Below are positions 18,401-27,373 of a DNA stretch of 64,000 bases, piece after piece (position 1 is the first letter of the stretch; every line of letters starts with the position of its first letter). This DNA comes from Splendidivirga corallicola (GTDB taxonomy: Bacteria; Bacteroidota; Bacteroidia; Cytophagales; Cyclobacteriaceae): positions 1,209,559 to 1,273,558 of the forward strand of contig JAUJEA010000001.1 of the NCBI GenBank assembly GCA_030442035.1, written 5' to 3'. A program made the position numbers and the translations under genes. A model generated the notes under the pieces. It ran no database searches. It had not been told where the DNA came from and worked only from the letters and a program-made list of their open reading frames with translations.

Positions 18401-18776
18401 CTGAAGACCAGCCCCCATCATCCGTTATACCCGCTCGAATTGTCACATCTTCAAAAGTGAAATCTCCTTTGTTCAGGTATAATCTGTCTCCATTGATATT
18501 ACCGGTAAAATAAAGGTCAAAAAGTCCATCCTGGTTAAAGTCTCCTACTCCGACACCACCTCCACTATAATAATTTTCATACAATAATACATTGCGATGT
18601 CTTTCGTCCCGTACTTCATTCACAAATGTTATATTGGTTTCTTCAGGTTTTAAAAGTGTAAAGAGCTTGGCAGGACTTTGGGCTAATACGAAATGCATTT
18701 GGCCACAAAGAATAAGTGCCAGGCACATTCTTGGAAAACTCAGGCGTTTTTCGATGGATCTATTTCCTTTTGACAT
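15402..18776 (-). CDS. CRTAC1-type FG-GAP/VCBS repeat protein with ASPIC/UnbV domain
   Basis: 1124 residues with an N-terminal signal peptide (FPRMCLALILCGQMHFVLAQ). I count about 14 calcium-binding repeats of the type DFNxDGxxDLYxxN (for example DFNQDGLFDLYFTGN, DLNNDGWVDIYVAND, DFDNDGDMDLFVGG), forming one propeller before and one after an ASPIC/UnbV domain at about residues 530-600 (GTRVIIKYADKQQ, GLGQLDLVDELIVTWPD). The family is extracellular or outer-membrane associated and frequently follows SusC/SusD pairs in Bacteroidota; its role in uptake is not established. It is the last gene of locus 1, separated from susD by a hairpin at 18861-18890. Confidence 0.88.
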   Translation of the reverse strand: MSKGNRSIEKRLSFPRMCLALILCGQMHFVLAQSPAKLFTLLKPEETNITFVNEVRDERHRNVLLYENYYSGGGVGVGDFNQDGLFDLYFTGNINGDRLYLNKGDFTFEDVTIRAGITDDGGWSSGVSIVDINQDGLDDIYVCKEMYDDKPLLRKNKLYINNGDLTFTESASKYGLDDSGRSRQAVFFDYDKDKDLDLFLLNSPPEPGKYSNLSWNGLMQEKYAPRLYENKGTSFEDVSKQAGVLQAGFPNSASAADLNNDGWVDIYVANDFRAPDFLYLNNGDGTFTNIIDSAVKHISNFSMGVDVADMNNDGLLDIYVLDMAAEDNYRSKANMSGMNPQAFQQVVDEGGHYQYMFNTFQLNQGNNHFSDIAQLSGLSSTDWSWSNLLADFDNDGLKDVYVTNGIMREIRNTDAVLKLPRYAREKAKEYVKQQPNTKNIHILDILDIEETLGILPSQKLSNYAYRNNGDLTFANKSEDWGLDRETFSNGSAYADLDNDGDLDLIVNNINESAHLYRNNSEKISANNHLRVKLSTNPDEQVYGTRVIIKYADKQQLFEFTNVRGMFSCSEQIAHFGLGQLDLVDELIVTWPDETSTFKKNVKVNQLITIKKKNIKVIANRENRVQEPLFQNVTEDLKIKYRHLENQYDDFKKQVLLPHKMSQFGPGLGVADVNGDKREDFFIGGAAGYSGKLYLQTSDGGFQESPSQPWIAEKGQEDIDAVFFDFDNDGDNDLYIVSGGNEFDSGSEHYQDRLYRNDGEGNFELAVDALPQFSSSGSRVVPADFDNDGDMDLFVGGRLSPHNYPMPTSSFVLRNEGGKFNDVTQSVAPELKSIGMVTDAVWTDFDLNGTLDLIVVGEWMPVTFFSNNGSSFENVTSQKGIDHSSGWWFGIEKGDFDNDGDDDLMLGNLGLNYKYKASPEEPFEVYYDDFDNNESSDIVLSYYNFGSQYPVRGKSCSSEQIPALRKKYKTYDAFASSDLKSIYGELNLKSALNLKVETFASLFLENLGNGEFRAHQLPNEAQLSNINDIIIDDFNNDGHLDALMAGNLYVSEVETPRNDAGMGVLLLGDGSNNFEVVPPMESGFYAPYDVKNMRLIRRGKERLLILANNDEYLQIIRTRNTKNFK

Positions 18777-18860
18777 AACCTTCCGAATCCATTCAACAAT
18801 TATCTCTGATCCACAATATCAAATCCATGGATCAAACCTATTTTATTTATATTGAAGAGA

Positions 18861-18890
18861 AGCAAAGACCGGATAATACCAGTCCTTGCT
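18861..18890 (-). terminator. Hairpin between susD and the CRTAC1-type gene
   Basis: In the minus-strand RNA the arms AGCAAGGACTGG and CCGGTCTTTGCT form a 12-bp stem with two G-U pairs and a 6-nt loop. The same DNA read on the plus strand would have two A-C mismatches, so the structure is specific to the operon transcript. No U-run follows, so an RNA-stability or partial-termination element is as likely as a terminator. Confidence 0.5.
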
Positions 18891-18948
18891 AGCTCAAACT
18901 TACAATCAGCAAAAAAACCTACTCAAAATAAAAGTAGTTCCAAACCTA

Positions 18949-20454
18949 TCAATCAATATCCCACCAAACCCTGGAGGCCTCATTAAAATCATTGGCATTG
19001 CCATATCTTGGAAGCACCGCTCTAACATTCTCTCCGTTTCTTACGAACTCATCTTGCGGGTATGGAAGTTTTCTGGGTATTCGACCAGGAGAATCACTGG
19101 CCTGTGTAAGTGAATTCGGATTAGGTGTTAAGTCAGGAAAACCTGTTCTTTTCCAGTTATTCCAAACTTCGTCGGCATCAAAGATGAAGCCTGAAAGCCA
19201 AAATTCTGTGGCTATTTTCTCTATTTTGGCTTCATCAGAATCATCCGATGTATCACCAGGATCATCAAATGGATTGGCAGCAATATAATCAGCTATTTGA
19301 GTATCACTAATACCTGGAGAAGCTGGCAACAATGCCAATGATTGCATTGAGGCTCTGATACCATTTTCATAGTGTACCTGAGGATCAGTTCCAACAAGAC
19401 CTCTCACTGCTGCCTCAGCAAGTAAAAACTCGACCTGGGCATAACTGAAATGCAAGAAAGGTGTTTCCGTGGGTCTGTAAATATTAAAAGTTACTCTTAC
19501 AGTAGCCGCTGAATCATCCGGATTGGGACTCCAGCCATAATAGTCAGTGGTATCCGTAGATATAACAACTCCTCTGGCCTGATCATGAATACCTCCATAT
19601 ATTGTCAACCTGGGATCCTCGTTAATTTTCATATGATCCACCAAAGTTTTATGCAACACAAAATGCTGATCACCAAGGGTAAAATTAAAAGCATTCGGCT
19701 CATTTTCAGTATGTCTCATGACAGGCATATCATCATTACTTTCCATAACACCGCCTGCAACAGCCTCATTAATTAAGCTTTGCCCTCTGGTTGGATCCAC
19801 TTTCATAATTCTCATACCAATTCTCAACAAAAGGGAATTTGCCAACTTCTCCCATCTTACAATATCGCCATTGTAAAATTGGTCTCCCCGAACACCATCA
19901 AGCTCTGAGTCAAAGGCAGCTTTTGCTTCCTGCAATTCCTTGATCAGATCATTATAGATGACTTCCTGAGTATCGTAGGCCGGAGTGAAATCCCTCGTAG
20001 TAAGTGATTGCCCAGATTCGAAATAAGGAATGTCGCCATATACATCCGTCATCTTTTGGAAAAGAAATACTTTCCAGATCCTTGCGGCAGAAAGTGTATT
20101 CACATTCAATGGGTCATCCTGAAGCTGATCAATCAAAAACACCACATTTTTAATTGGGCTTCTATACATACCATTGAAATAGCGCGCCACAATGTTGTCA
20201 CTTATAACATATTGTGTACCTGACCAGAATCCGGAAAATCCATATTGCATGAAGGCATGAAAATAATTGGTCCTTGGTTCCATATCCACCCTGGAGCTAT
20301 TGATCAACACTTTTGAGAATAGCTGACCTGGATTGACACTGGTTACAGCATCCGGATCAAGGTTGACATCGGCGAAATCATTATCACATGACGAAATAAT
20401 CCCCATGAAGATCACTCCAATCATGAATGTTTTTATATTGATATATTTTTTCAT
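18949..20454 (-). CDS. SusD/RagB-like outer-membrane lipoprotein (SusD-like_2 type)
   Basis: 501 residues with a lipoprotein signal peptide: IISSC puts the lipidated cysteine at position 23, followed by DNDFADVNLDPD. The early segment VNLDPDAVTSVNPGQLF and the helical repeats with YPQDEFVRNGENV near the end match the SusD-like_2 branch (PF12771 type), which differs from the classical SusD. It caps the SusC barrel at the cell surface and binds the nutrient; the ligand is not deducible, and this branch is often found with peptide or other non-starch substrates. It starts 32 bases after susC. Alternative: none realistic. Confidence 0.92.
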   Translation of the reverse strand: MKKYINIKTFMIGVIFMGIISSCDNDFADVNLDPDAVTSVNPGQLFSKVLINSSRVDMEPRTNYFHAFMQYGFSGFWSGTQYVISDNIVARYFNGMYRSPIKNVVFLIDQLQDDPLNVNTLSAARIWKVFLFQKMTDVYGDIPYFESGQSLTTRDFTPAYDTQEVIYNDLIKELQEAKAAFDSELDGVRGDQFYNGDIVRWEKLANSLLLRIGMRIMKVDPTRGQSLINEAVAGGVMESNDDMPVMRHTENEPNAFNFTLGDQHFVLHKTLVDHMKINEDPRLTIYGGIHDQARGVVISTDTTDYYGWSPNPDDSAATVRVTFNIYRPTETPFLHFSYAQVEFLLAEAAVRGLVGTDPQVHYENGIRASMQSLALLPASPGISDTQIADYIAANPFDDPGDTSDDSDEAKIEKIATEFWLSGFIFDADEVWNNWKRTGFPDLTPNPNSLTQASDSPGRIPRKLPYPQDEFVRNGENVRAVLPRYGNANDFNEASRVWWDID

Positions 20455-20486
20455 TTCTAAACAATTTTGATAAACAGAAGTAACAT

Positions 20487-23400
20487 CTAGAGTTTGAGAT
20501 TCAGGTTAAAACCAAGCGTTGTACTTGATGGAAGAGAGAATTGCTCAAACCCAAATCCATTGCCAATGGTTGTTGATGATTGTGGATCGATCAAAGGAAC
20601 TTTCTTTGTAATGAAGAAGAGATTTCTTGCGACAAAAGAAAGTGAAGCCGATTGGAATGGTGTGTTACCGAGGAGATTACTTGAAAACGTATATCCTAAA
20701 GTAACCTGGCGCAGCTTAATAAACGAATTATCAAATACAAACAACTCATCGATCAAAGCTCCTGGATTACCGTTTATGTATGTATTCTCAGGGCTAAATG
20801 GAATATCATTTGCCACAAAATTAGGTTCATTCTCAGAACCGGTATTTCTGACACCGGATGGAATATATTCATCGGTCAATCTACCTCTTTCAGTTGCTGA
20901 GGTAATTCCCAACAGTGAAGCCATTCTATAGCTGCTAGAGAAAACCTTTCCACCCCACTGTGCATCAATCAAAGCACTCAATGTAAATCCTTTATAGCTA
21001 AAGGTATTGGTAATACCTCCTGTCCAATCAGGATTAGGGCTGCCCAGGAATACTTCATTTTCAATGATAGCATTTCCATTTTCATCCAGCATGACATTTC
21101 CATTACTATCAAAGACATATCGCCCTTCATCGGGAACTACTCTTTGAACTGTTTCTCCGGCTATATCATCTTCTATAACGCGATAAACAATATTTCCTTC
21201 AAAGTCTCTTCGTATAGGTGTTCCAAATATTGATCCGAAAGCATAACCAACTTTAGACCTGATCAGGTTGCCAAATGAAACCCCGGTTTCTGCAAGTTCC
21301 GGGCTCAATTCCGTTACTTCATTCTTGTTTTTGGCCCAGTTGACAGAGACATCCCAGTTAAATCCTCCTGCCTCTTTGGCTTGAAGGGGTGTACCATTCA
21401 ATGACAATTCAATGCCTTTATTCACCATTGATCCGGCATTCAGGAAAGCCTGGTTATAACCGGTAGAAGCCGATACGGTTTGTGGCAATAAGAAATCCCT
21501 TGTTTCCTGTCTGTAGAATGCTACATCGAGTCCGATACGATTATTCAAGAATCTAAGATCCAGTCCAACTTCCAGCCCCTCGGTTTCTTCAGGCCGAATA
21601 GTCAATGGGGGCAAACTTCCTCCGTTGATCTCTGCTCCTGAATTACCATTTGTTTCAGGTGTTAACCTAAAGACCAGGTCAGTTCTGTGAGGATCAGCAT
21701 CGCTACCTACTTCTGCCCACGAAGCCCTTACTTTACCAAATGTTAATATCTCAGGAGCTATCTCAAAAGCATCAGTGAAAGCAAAGCTTACACTTGCAGA
21801 TGGGTAGAATAGACTATTATCCGAGGCCCCTGGTCTGATAGAGGTAAGTGAGGATGACCAGTCGTTTCTGGCAGTTAATTCAAGGAATAAATAATTCTTA
21901 TATCCTAGCTGAAGGGAACCAAAGAAAGAATTGACTTTTTTACGGGATCGATCAAAACCAGGAAGGTTCAATCTTCTAAGATTACTGAGATTAAAGACAT
22001 TGGGATCGGCAAAATCATTTCCTGAAATCGTAATTCTTTCAGATTTCACATTTCTGTGATTGCCTCCAAATGTACCGGAAACACTAAATAATTCATTAAA
22101 ATCTTTATTTAGCAAGAAAAGAAAATCAACATTGTCTTCCTCAATGGTTCTTGTAGTTTCGCTATAGTTACCACCTCCATCAGCATTTGGATTCGGCCTT
22201 ACACCGAAATGATCAAGGACATTGGAACGATCAACCCCTCCTCTTACCTGGAAAGATAACCAATCGGTGAAATCATATTTCAGGCTTAGGAACCCATTGG
22301 TTCTATTTCTCACATCACCCTGATTTACCCTTTCAGCCGCAAACCATGGATTAGGAGTACCACTTCCTACAAATATGAAATTACCATTCTCATCTTTTTG
22401 CCTTAAATCCAGAACATTGGTGGTATTTGTTAATCTAAAGAACGTCAATCCAAAGGCTCCTCTTCCATCACCCTGAAGTAATTGGCGGTTTTCAGCGTCT
22501 GTCCTTGACAGATCAATTTTGAAATCTGCTGATAACCTGTCACCGAATTTAGATGTTGCTCTTAAGCCTACGTTGTATCTGTCAAGATTGGCCGAATTTG
22601 GAAATGGAGATTCCGTATGTGTTTGACTCAACGAAAGCCGGTAAGTACTTTTTTCGTTACCTCCTGAAGCCGCAATGGAATTCGTAGTGCTCAAACCGGT
22701 TTCAAAGAATCTGTCAAAATTGTCGTTAACCGTATTGAGATTATATGGTTTGGTCTCCCCATCAAAATCAACATAAGTGTCGGTAGTATCAATTCTGGCT
22801 CCCCAGGACCATCCATTATTTACACCACTGCCATTACCACTAGCCTGTCCAAACAATACGCCTCCGAAACCGCCGCCATAAGTTGTTTGTAAATCATCTT
22901 CATCGTAAGAATTGATCAATTCAAAGGTTGTGTTGTTATTGAATTCTATACCAATTCCTTTACCATCCTTTCCTGTTTTTGTTGTGATCAAAATAACACC
23001 ATTCTGAGCTCTGTTTCCATACAGTGCCCCTGCCGCCGGCCCTTTCAAAACACTGATAGATTCTATATCATCCGGATTAATAGTAATTAGACCATCTCCT
23101 CTGTCCACACCACCAAACGTTCCAGCTTCACCTAATAAGGAATTGTCAATAGGCACACCATCGATGACATATAAAGGTTGGTTATTACCAAAAGAAGCAT
23201 TCCCTCTAATAATTACCCTGGTTGAACCTGCTAAGCCATTGTTGGCGGATTGTATGGCCACCCCGGCAATTTTACCGGCTAAAGCATTTACAAAGACGGG
23301 CTCTCTTGTTTCGGAAACTTCGGTACCAGCCACTTCGGTTACGGAATAACCCAATCGTTTCTTCTCACGTTCCAGACCAAATGCCGTCACAACAACTTCC

Positions 23401-24056
23401 TGAAGTTCCGTTACATCGGGATACAAAACAATATTGATATTTGTTTGTTGTGGTAATACTTCGATTTCCTCGGCAATGTATCCTATGTAGGAAAACACAA
23501 GTGTCACTGTTCCTTCAGGTACCTGAACTTCAAAATTACCATTGGTATCTGTAATGCTACCAGTAGTTGTTCCCTTTATTAGAATATTTACTCCAGGCAA
23601 TCCAACACCGCTCTCGTCAGTTACAGAACCTGTTACGGTTCTTATGATCTCAACCCTGGAATCATCCGCCTTTCTGGATGTTTTATCTGATTTCATCGGT
23701 GTCACACTAATCTGATTATTTATTTGTCTGAATTTCAGGCGTGACTGTCTGGAAATTTCTCTGAGCACATCAGCTACGGTTGGATTTCCTCTTGAATTAA
23801 AGCTTACGTTGGCTTTTCTATTGATGTCATTTCTATGAAAATAAAACTTAAAATCCGTTGCATTTTCAATTCTTTGAAAAGCTTCCGCAAGAGATATGTT
23901 ATCAAAGTCTTCCGTCAAATAGACTTCCTTCACACTCTTATATTGTGCACTGGCATTTGATGCCACCACCACAGATATGAATATACACTGTAGCAGAAGC
24001 GCGTAAATTGAATACTTAGATGCCATTTTAATAAAATGTATAACTTTAAAATGCAT
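20487..24056 (-). CDS. SusC/RagA TonB-dependent outer-membrane transporter with STN domain
   Basis: 1189 residues (1179 if the in-frame ATG at 24026 is used, which gives a tighter signal peptide, MASKYSIYALLLQCIFISVV). Order: signal peptide, STN domain at about 45-120 (VYLTEDFDNISLAEAFQRI), carboxypeptidase-D-like domain at 145-220 (GSVTDESGVGLPGVNILIKG, VTLVFSYIGYIAEEIEV), plug at about 230-345 (NGLAGSTRVIIRGNASFGNN, SVLKGPAAGALYGNRAQNGV) and a large beta-barrel ending in LGFNLNLKL. Imports a TonB-dependent substrate together with SusD. The STN domain is the part that signals to the FecR anti-sigma factor encoded just upstream. Confidence 0.95.
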   Translation of the reverse strand: MHFKVIHFIKMASKYSIYALLLQCIFISVVVASNASAQYKSVKEVYLTEDFDNISLAEAFQRIENATDFKFYFHRNDINRKANVSFNSRGNPTVADVLREISRQSRLKFRQINNQISVTPMKSDKTSRKADDSRVEIIRTVTGSVTDESGVGLPGVNILIKGTTTGSITDTNGNFEVQVPEGTVTLVFSYIGYIAEEIEVLPQQTNINIVLYPDVTELQEVVVTAFGLEREKKRLGYSVTEVAGTEVSETREPVFVNALAGKIAGVAIQSANNGLAGSTRVIIRGNASFGNNQPLYVIDGVPIDNSLLGEAGTFGGVDRGDGLITINPDDIESISVLKGPAAGALYGNRAQNGVILITTKTGKDGKGIGIEFNNNTTFELINSYDEDDLQTTYGGGFGGVLFGQASGNGSGVNNGWSWGARIDTTDTYVDFDGETKPYNLNTVNDNFDRFFETGLSTTNSIAASGGNEKSTYRLSLSQTHTESPFPNSANLDRYNVGLRATSKFGDRLSADFKIDLSRTDAENRQLLQGDGRGAFGLTFFRLTNTTNVLDLRQKDENGNFIFVGSGTPNPWFAAERVNQGDVRNRTNGFLSLKYDFTDWLSFQVRGGVDRSNVLDHFGVRPNPNADGGGNYSETTRTIEEDNVDFLFLLNKDFNELFSVSGTFGGNHRNVKSERITISGNDFADPNVFNLSNLRRLNLPGFDRSRKKVNSFFGSLQLGYKNYLFLELTARNDWSSSLTSIRPGASDNSLFYPSASVSFAFTDAFEIAPEILTFGKVRASWAEVGSDADPHRTDLVFRLTPETNGNSGAEINGGSLPPLTIRPEETEGLEVGLDLRFLNNRIGLDVAFYRQETRDFLLPQTVSASTGYNQAFLNAGSMVNKGIELSLNGTPLQAKEAGGFNWDVSVNWAKNKNEVTELSPELAETGVSFGNLIRSKVGYAFGSIFGTPIRRDFEGNIVYRVIEDDIAGETVQRVVPDEGRYVFDSNGNVMLDENGNAIIENEVFLGSPNPDWTGGITNTFSYKGFTLSALIDAQWGGKVFSSSYRMASLLGITSATERGRLTDEYIPSGVRNTGSENEPNFVANDIPFSPENTYINGNPGALIDELFVFDNSFIKLRQVTLGYTFSSNLLGNTPFQSASLSFVARNLFFITKKVPLIDPQSSTTIGNGFGFEQFSLPSSTTLGFNLNLKL

Positions 24057-24163
24057 ATATTTGTATGTTTTTGTGAAACACTAGTTTTATGAAACATGTT
24101 GCTCTTGATTCTTTGACTTACTTAAGTTGCAGCTTATTTTATTGTGAAAGATTCAAGAGTCTG

Positions 24164-24190
24164 GAGTCCGGGATACTATATCTCGGACTC
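24164..24190 (-). promoter_or_regulatory. Hairpin between fecR and susC (locus 1)
   Basis: 12-bp stem (GAGTCCGGGATA / TATCTCGGACTC, one wobble) with a 3-nt loop, 41 bases after fecR and about 108 bases before susC. It may insulate the sigma/anti-sigma pair from susCD, so that susC starts from its own ECF-dependent promoter, or it may act in the susC leader. Pyrimidine-rich sequence follows only on the plus strand. Confidence 0.45.
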
Positions 24191-24231
24191 TTCTTTTAGC
24201 TTGTATCTATTCCTGTCATATCTACTTTTAT

Positions 24232-25344
24232 TTAGAGTTCAATCGTTACATTTTTTCCGTTGATTGTGTATTTAAAGTCTTTGGAAAAACTCATAATTCT
24301 TAGAACATTGGTCAGGCTCTCATCCTTGAATTCTCCATCGATGTGGTTATAGGTATCATCCATCTTGTCCTGATTTACCAATTCAAACTCGACATCGTAC
24401 CACCTTTCCAGCTTTTCGATCACTTCCTCAAAGCGACTATCATTGAAATAGATAATCCCATCTTTCCACGACAGTGCCTCTTTTGGATCAAAATTCACCC
24501 TATCAAACTGATCCAAGGTATTGTCATAGATTAATTCTTCACCCACATCCAACGTGAAGCTTTTGCCAGTGGCCATCGAATCCGATCCTTGATACTGATC
24601 AATCACAACTTTACCGGTTGCCAAAGAAACATTGAAGGTTTTCTCACCGGGAAAGGCCCTGATGTTAAAGGAAGTACCAAGTGCTGTTGTTGTTATATTT
24701 TGAGTAGTCACTCTAAAAGGTTTAATCGAATCCTTTGCTACTTCAAAAAACGCTTCTCCATCCAAAATGAGTTCCCTATTGTACTCACCAAAATCTTGTG
24801 CATACCTTAAAGTGCTTTCAGAATTCAAAATCACCTTTGAGCCATCTTTCAAAAAGATTGTTGCCTTTTGACCCCTGGGATTTGATTTTACGATATATTT
24901 TACCGGTTCTTCTTCGGTATTATTGAAATAATTAAAAATGATAAAAGTTAGTCCTATCGCCATAACAATAATGGCGGCTGTTCTAGTCCAGCTGAGTACA
25001 TAATGCGAGCGATGGGCAGTGCTACTTAGATCTTCATTATCAGCTTCCACATTAATTTTTTCAGGAGAAGCCACATTGTGTTGTTCTTCACGAAAAGGAC
25101 TTTTGTCATTTGTGAGATTTTTAGAAGGCTCTTCCTCTTCAAGCTGATCTAAAATGCTTCTCTTCAGTGTATCGAAGTTTACATTGGACTTCGGAATCAC
25201 CCCGGACACTCTTTCCCAGCTGCTTTTAAAAAGTGCTGTGGCTTCTATTTCATTTTTGGAATCACATAGCCATTGATAAATCTCAACTAATTCCTCTGGC
25301 GAGCATTGCTGTTTTAAAAATTTATTGATTAGAGCCCTGTTCAT
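24232..25344 (-). CDS. FecR-family anti-sigma factor
   Basis: 370 residues. N-terminal cytoplasmic segment (about 1-115) that holds the sigma factor, one membrane helix near residues 122-142 (AAIIVMAIGLTFIIFNYF), a periplasmic FecR domain with the signature GSKVILNSESTLRYAQDFGE, and a C-terminal STN-like domain of DUF4974 type (DSRFEEVIEKLERWYDVEFE, ending GKNVTIEL). In Bacteroidota such proteins sequester an ECF sigma factor until the STN domain of the cognate SusC reports substrate. Direct neighbours are the sigma gene (91 bases upstream) and susC downstream, which fits exactly that circuit. Confidence 0.93.
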   Translation of the reverse strand: MNRALINKFLKQQCSPEELVEIYQWLCDSKNEIEATALFKSSWERVSGVIPKSNVNFDTLKRSILDQLEEEEPSKNLTNDKSPFREEQHNVASPEKINVEADNEDLSSTAHRSHYVLSWTRTAAIIVMAIGLTFIIFNYFNNTEEEPVKYIVKSNPRGQKATIFLKDGSKVILNSESTLRYAQDFGEYNRELILDGEAFFEVAKDSIKPFRVTTQNITTTALGTSFNIRAFPGEKTFNVSLATGKVVIDQYQGSDSMATGKSFTLDVGEELIYDNTLDQFDRVNFDPKEALSWKDGIIYFNDSRFEEVIEKLERWYDVEFELVNQDKMDDTYNHIDGEFKDESLTNVLRIMSFSKDFKYTINGKNVTIEL

Positions 25345-25435
25345 TTTTGTATTAGATCGAAGTGATTTTTATGCTTCTACTATTTAATACACAAAAAATG
25401 AATGTACCCGTTACCCGGTTAAAATATTTTTTTGA

Positions 25436-26005
25436 TTATAAGGTTAAAGTAGCGATTATAATAGGTAAGATATCAATGTAATTTCTCAGGTAATTAATGG
25501 CCTTTCTTATTTGGCCCTCTACGGTGTTTACTGAAATATCCAGTTGCTCTGCTATTTCCTTATTGGAAAGTCCATTTTGACGGCTCATGCGAAATATCAA
25601 TTGACGCTGAACAGGAAGGCCTTCAATCGCTTCTTCCAGCAACCCTTCCATATCACGAAAAAGCACTTCATTTTCAGTCTGATTTTGCCCAACCAAACAT
25701 TGATTCACGGAGACAAATGAATCCGGCTCGTTGATTTTCTTTCGAAGCTTGTTTAAAACACAATTCTTGGCAATTCTAAAAATGTATCCATTGAAAGACA
25801 GTTCCTCATTGATTTTCTCTCTGTTTTGCCAAATTTTTACAAAAACGTCCTGTACTATCTCCTCTGCTTCTTCTCTTGATTTTAGATATAACATGGAGAA
25901 ATTAAACAGCTTCACAGCATACTGTTCGTAAATTTCATTAAATGCATTGAGACTGCCCCGCCTAAGTCCCCTTAAAACTTTTATGTCATTGAATTGAGCC
26001 ACCAA
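25436..26005 (-). CDS. ECF sigma-70 factor (SusC/FecR-linked)
   Basis: About 189 residues. Region 2 at about 25-90 (FNEIYEQYAVKLFNFSMLYL, EEIVQDVFVKIWQNRE) and region 4 at about 125-180 (LPVQRQLIFRMSRQNGLSNK, EIAEQLDISVNTVEGQIRKA). It belongs to the Bacteroidota group that pairs with FecR and SusC and should drive transcription of the adjacent susCD genes. No ATG is available: the first candidates are TTG at 26005 and GTG at 26002, with an in-frame stop only a few codons further upstream, so the N-terminus is within three residues of certain and initiation is probably weak. Confidence 0.93.
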   Translation of the reverse strand: MVAQFNDIKVLRGLRRGSLNAFNEIYEQYAVKLFNFSMLYLKSREEAEEIVQDVFVKIWQNREKINEELSFNGYIFRIAKNCVLNKLRKKINEPDSFVSVNQCLVGQNQTENEVLFRDMEGLLEEAIEGLPVQRQLIFRMSRQNGLSNKEIAEQLDISVNTVEGQIRKAINYLRNYIDILPIIIATLTL

Positions 26006-26457
26006 TAAGTTCTATCAAGTTTCAACCAAACGACAAGAATGATGAACATAATTGCCGTACATCTATCATTTAGTGGTGTGTATGGTGAATGTGAAATCGA
26101 ATTCCTTAGATCTAAAAAGACCGGAGTATCGACCTTTTCCCTAAAGTACGACTATTGGGTTTTCGTATTGCAAGAGGAAAAATAGATAAAAATCTTATTT
26201 AAGATAAAGAATTTTCAGAGAACTTGTTGATATTTTTGACATTAAATTGGATAAAACCCCCATTTAGGGTTGGATGATAATTGGTACAACTGGTCATTCT
26301 GTCAACAACATAACTTGATCAACTGATCTCCATCCTCCAGCAATCCGGGTTATTCCCTGATTTTAGAATCTACGATCATCCGTTTCTCTTAGGAGATAGT
26401 TGATTGTTTTAGAAATATGGCCAACAATTCCTGCACTTTGGTAAACTAAGGTGTATA
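26006..26457. other. Intergenic stretch upstream of locus 1
   Basis: 452 bases between the ECF sigma gene and the slipin gene, both on the minus strand. It must contain the promoter of the sigma gene and the end of the slipin transcript, but I see neither a consensus TAnnTTTG box nor a strong hairpin, and no coding remnant. Confidence 0.45.
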
Positions 26458-27372
26458 TCATTCTGATGGTTTTGGGGAAACGGTATTACTTGGCTTATCC
26501 GGATCATGCTCTTTTGATAACGAAACCAAACCACTTATTGCACCCAAATTCATTGAATCCAAGGCTGAACTAGGGACAATGACCATCGAGCCCTTTTCTT
26601 TTAAGCCTTCAAATAACATATTCATACCTCTAAGATGTAAAGCAACGGGATTTTCCCTGTACTGGTCACTGGCCTCCGAAAATTTATGTGCAATTTCAGT
26701 TTCAGCCGTACCAAGAATTACGCGTGCTCTTCGCTCCCTTTCTGCCTGGGCTTCTTTGCTCATGGCATCAGATAAATTTCTTGGGATCATAATGTCCTTT
26801 ATGCCTACAGTTTGGCAGGTAATACCCCATGGATTAGTATTATGGTCCAATATCTTTTGTAGGTCTTCGGCAATCTTTTCTCTTTCCTGAAGTATATCCG
26901 CCAGTTCATGTTTCCCGATCATATCTCTTAGTCCGGTCTGGGAAATGTAAAAAATCGCAGTTTCATAATCCTGTACTTCCAATGCAGCCTTTTCCACGTC
27001 CCAAACCGTCCAATATACAACTGCATCAACGTTAATAGGAACAGTGTCTTTTGTGAGGGTTTGCTCGGCTTTGAAATCAGTAACACGAACACGTTGGTCA
27101 ATATATTTATCTATTTTGTCCAAAATGGGAATAATGAAAAATATTCCTGGTCCTTTCAAACCCTGGAATTTGCCCATCCTCAAAACAACCGCTTTTTCCC
27201 ATTGATCGGCTATCCGAATGGACCTGGAAACAAAAAGAGCAATCAATACCAAAGAAGCTGCCAACGGAAAACTTATCAATTCAAAATAAAATAGTGCACC
27301 AAAAACGCCAAGCGCAACAATTATCACCGCTGCTGCTATGGGATTCCACATTCTGTCTATGTTTGTGTTCAT
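26458..27372 (-). CDS. Slipin / SPFH (band 7) membrane protein
   Basis: 304 residues from the ATG at 27372, placed one base after the GntR stop (TAA-G-ATG); an earlier in-frame ATG overlapping gntR is less likely. Two hydrophobic segments near the N-terminus (AAAVIIVALGVFGALFYFEL, FPLAASLVLIALFV) anchor it, followed by the band 7 domain with the stomatin-like signature VVLRMGKFQGLKGPGIFFII and later LQKILDHNTNPWGITCQTVG, then AQAERERRARVILGTAETEI, the helical region involved in oligomerisation. Slipins form membrane microdomain scaffolds. Usual partner NfeD is absent. Coupled to the GntR regulator, so probably repressed by it. Confidence 0.9.
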   Translation of the reverse strand: MNTNIDRMWNPIAAAVIIVALGVFGALFYFELISFPLAASLVLIALFVSRSIRIADQWEKAVVLRMGKFQGLKGPGIFFIIPILDKIDKYIDQRVRVTDFKAEQTLTKDTVPINVDAVVYWTVWDVEKAALEVQDYETAIFYISQTGLRDMIGKHELADILQEREKIAEDLQKILDHNTNPWGITCQTVGIKDIMIPRNLSDAMSKEAQAERERRARVILGTAETEIAHKFSEASDQYRENPVALHLRGMNMLFEGLKEKGSMVIVPSSALDSMNLGAISGLVSLSKEHDPDKPSNTVSPKPSE

Positions 27373-27373
27373 C

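Noticed and set aside
15402-18776. Repetitive DNA within the CRTAC1-type gene
   Set aside because: The periodicity comes from FG-GAP/VCBS protein repeats; the DNA copies are diverged and explained by the coding sequence.
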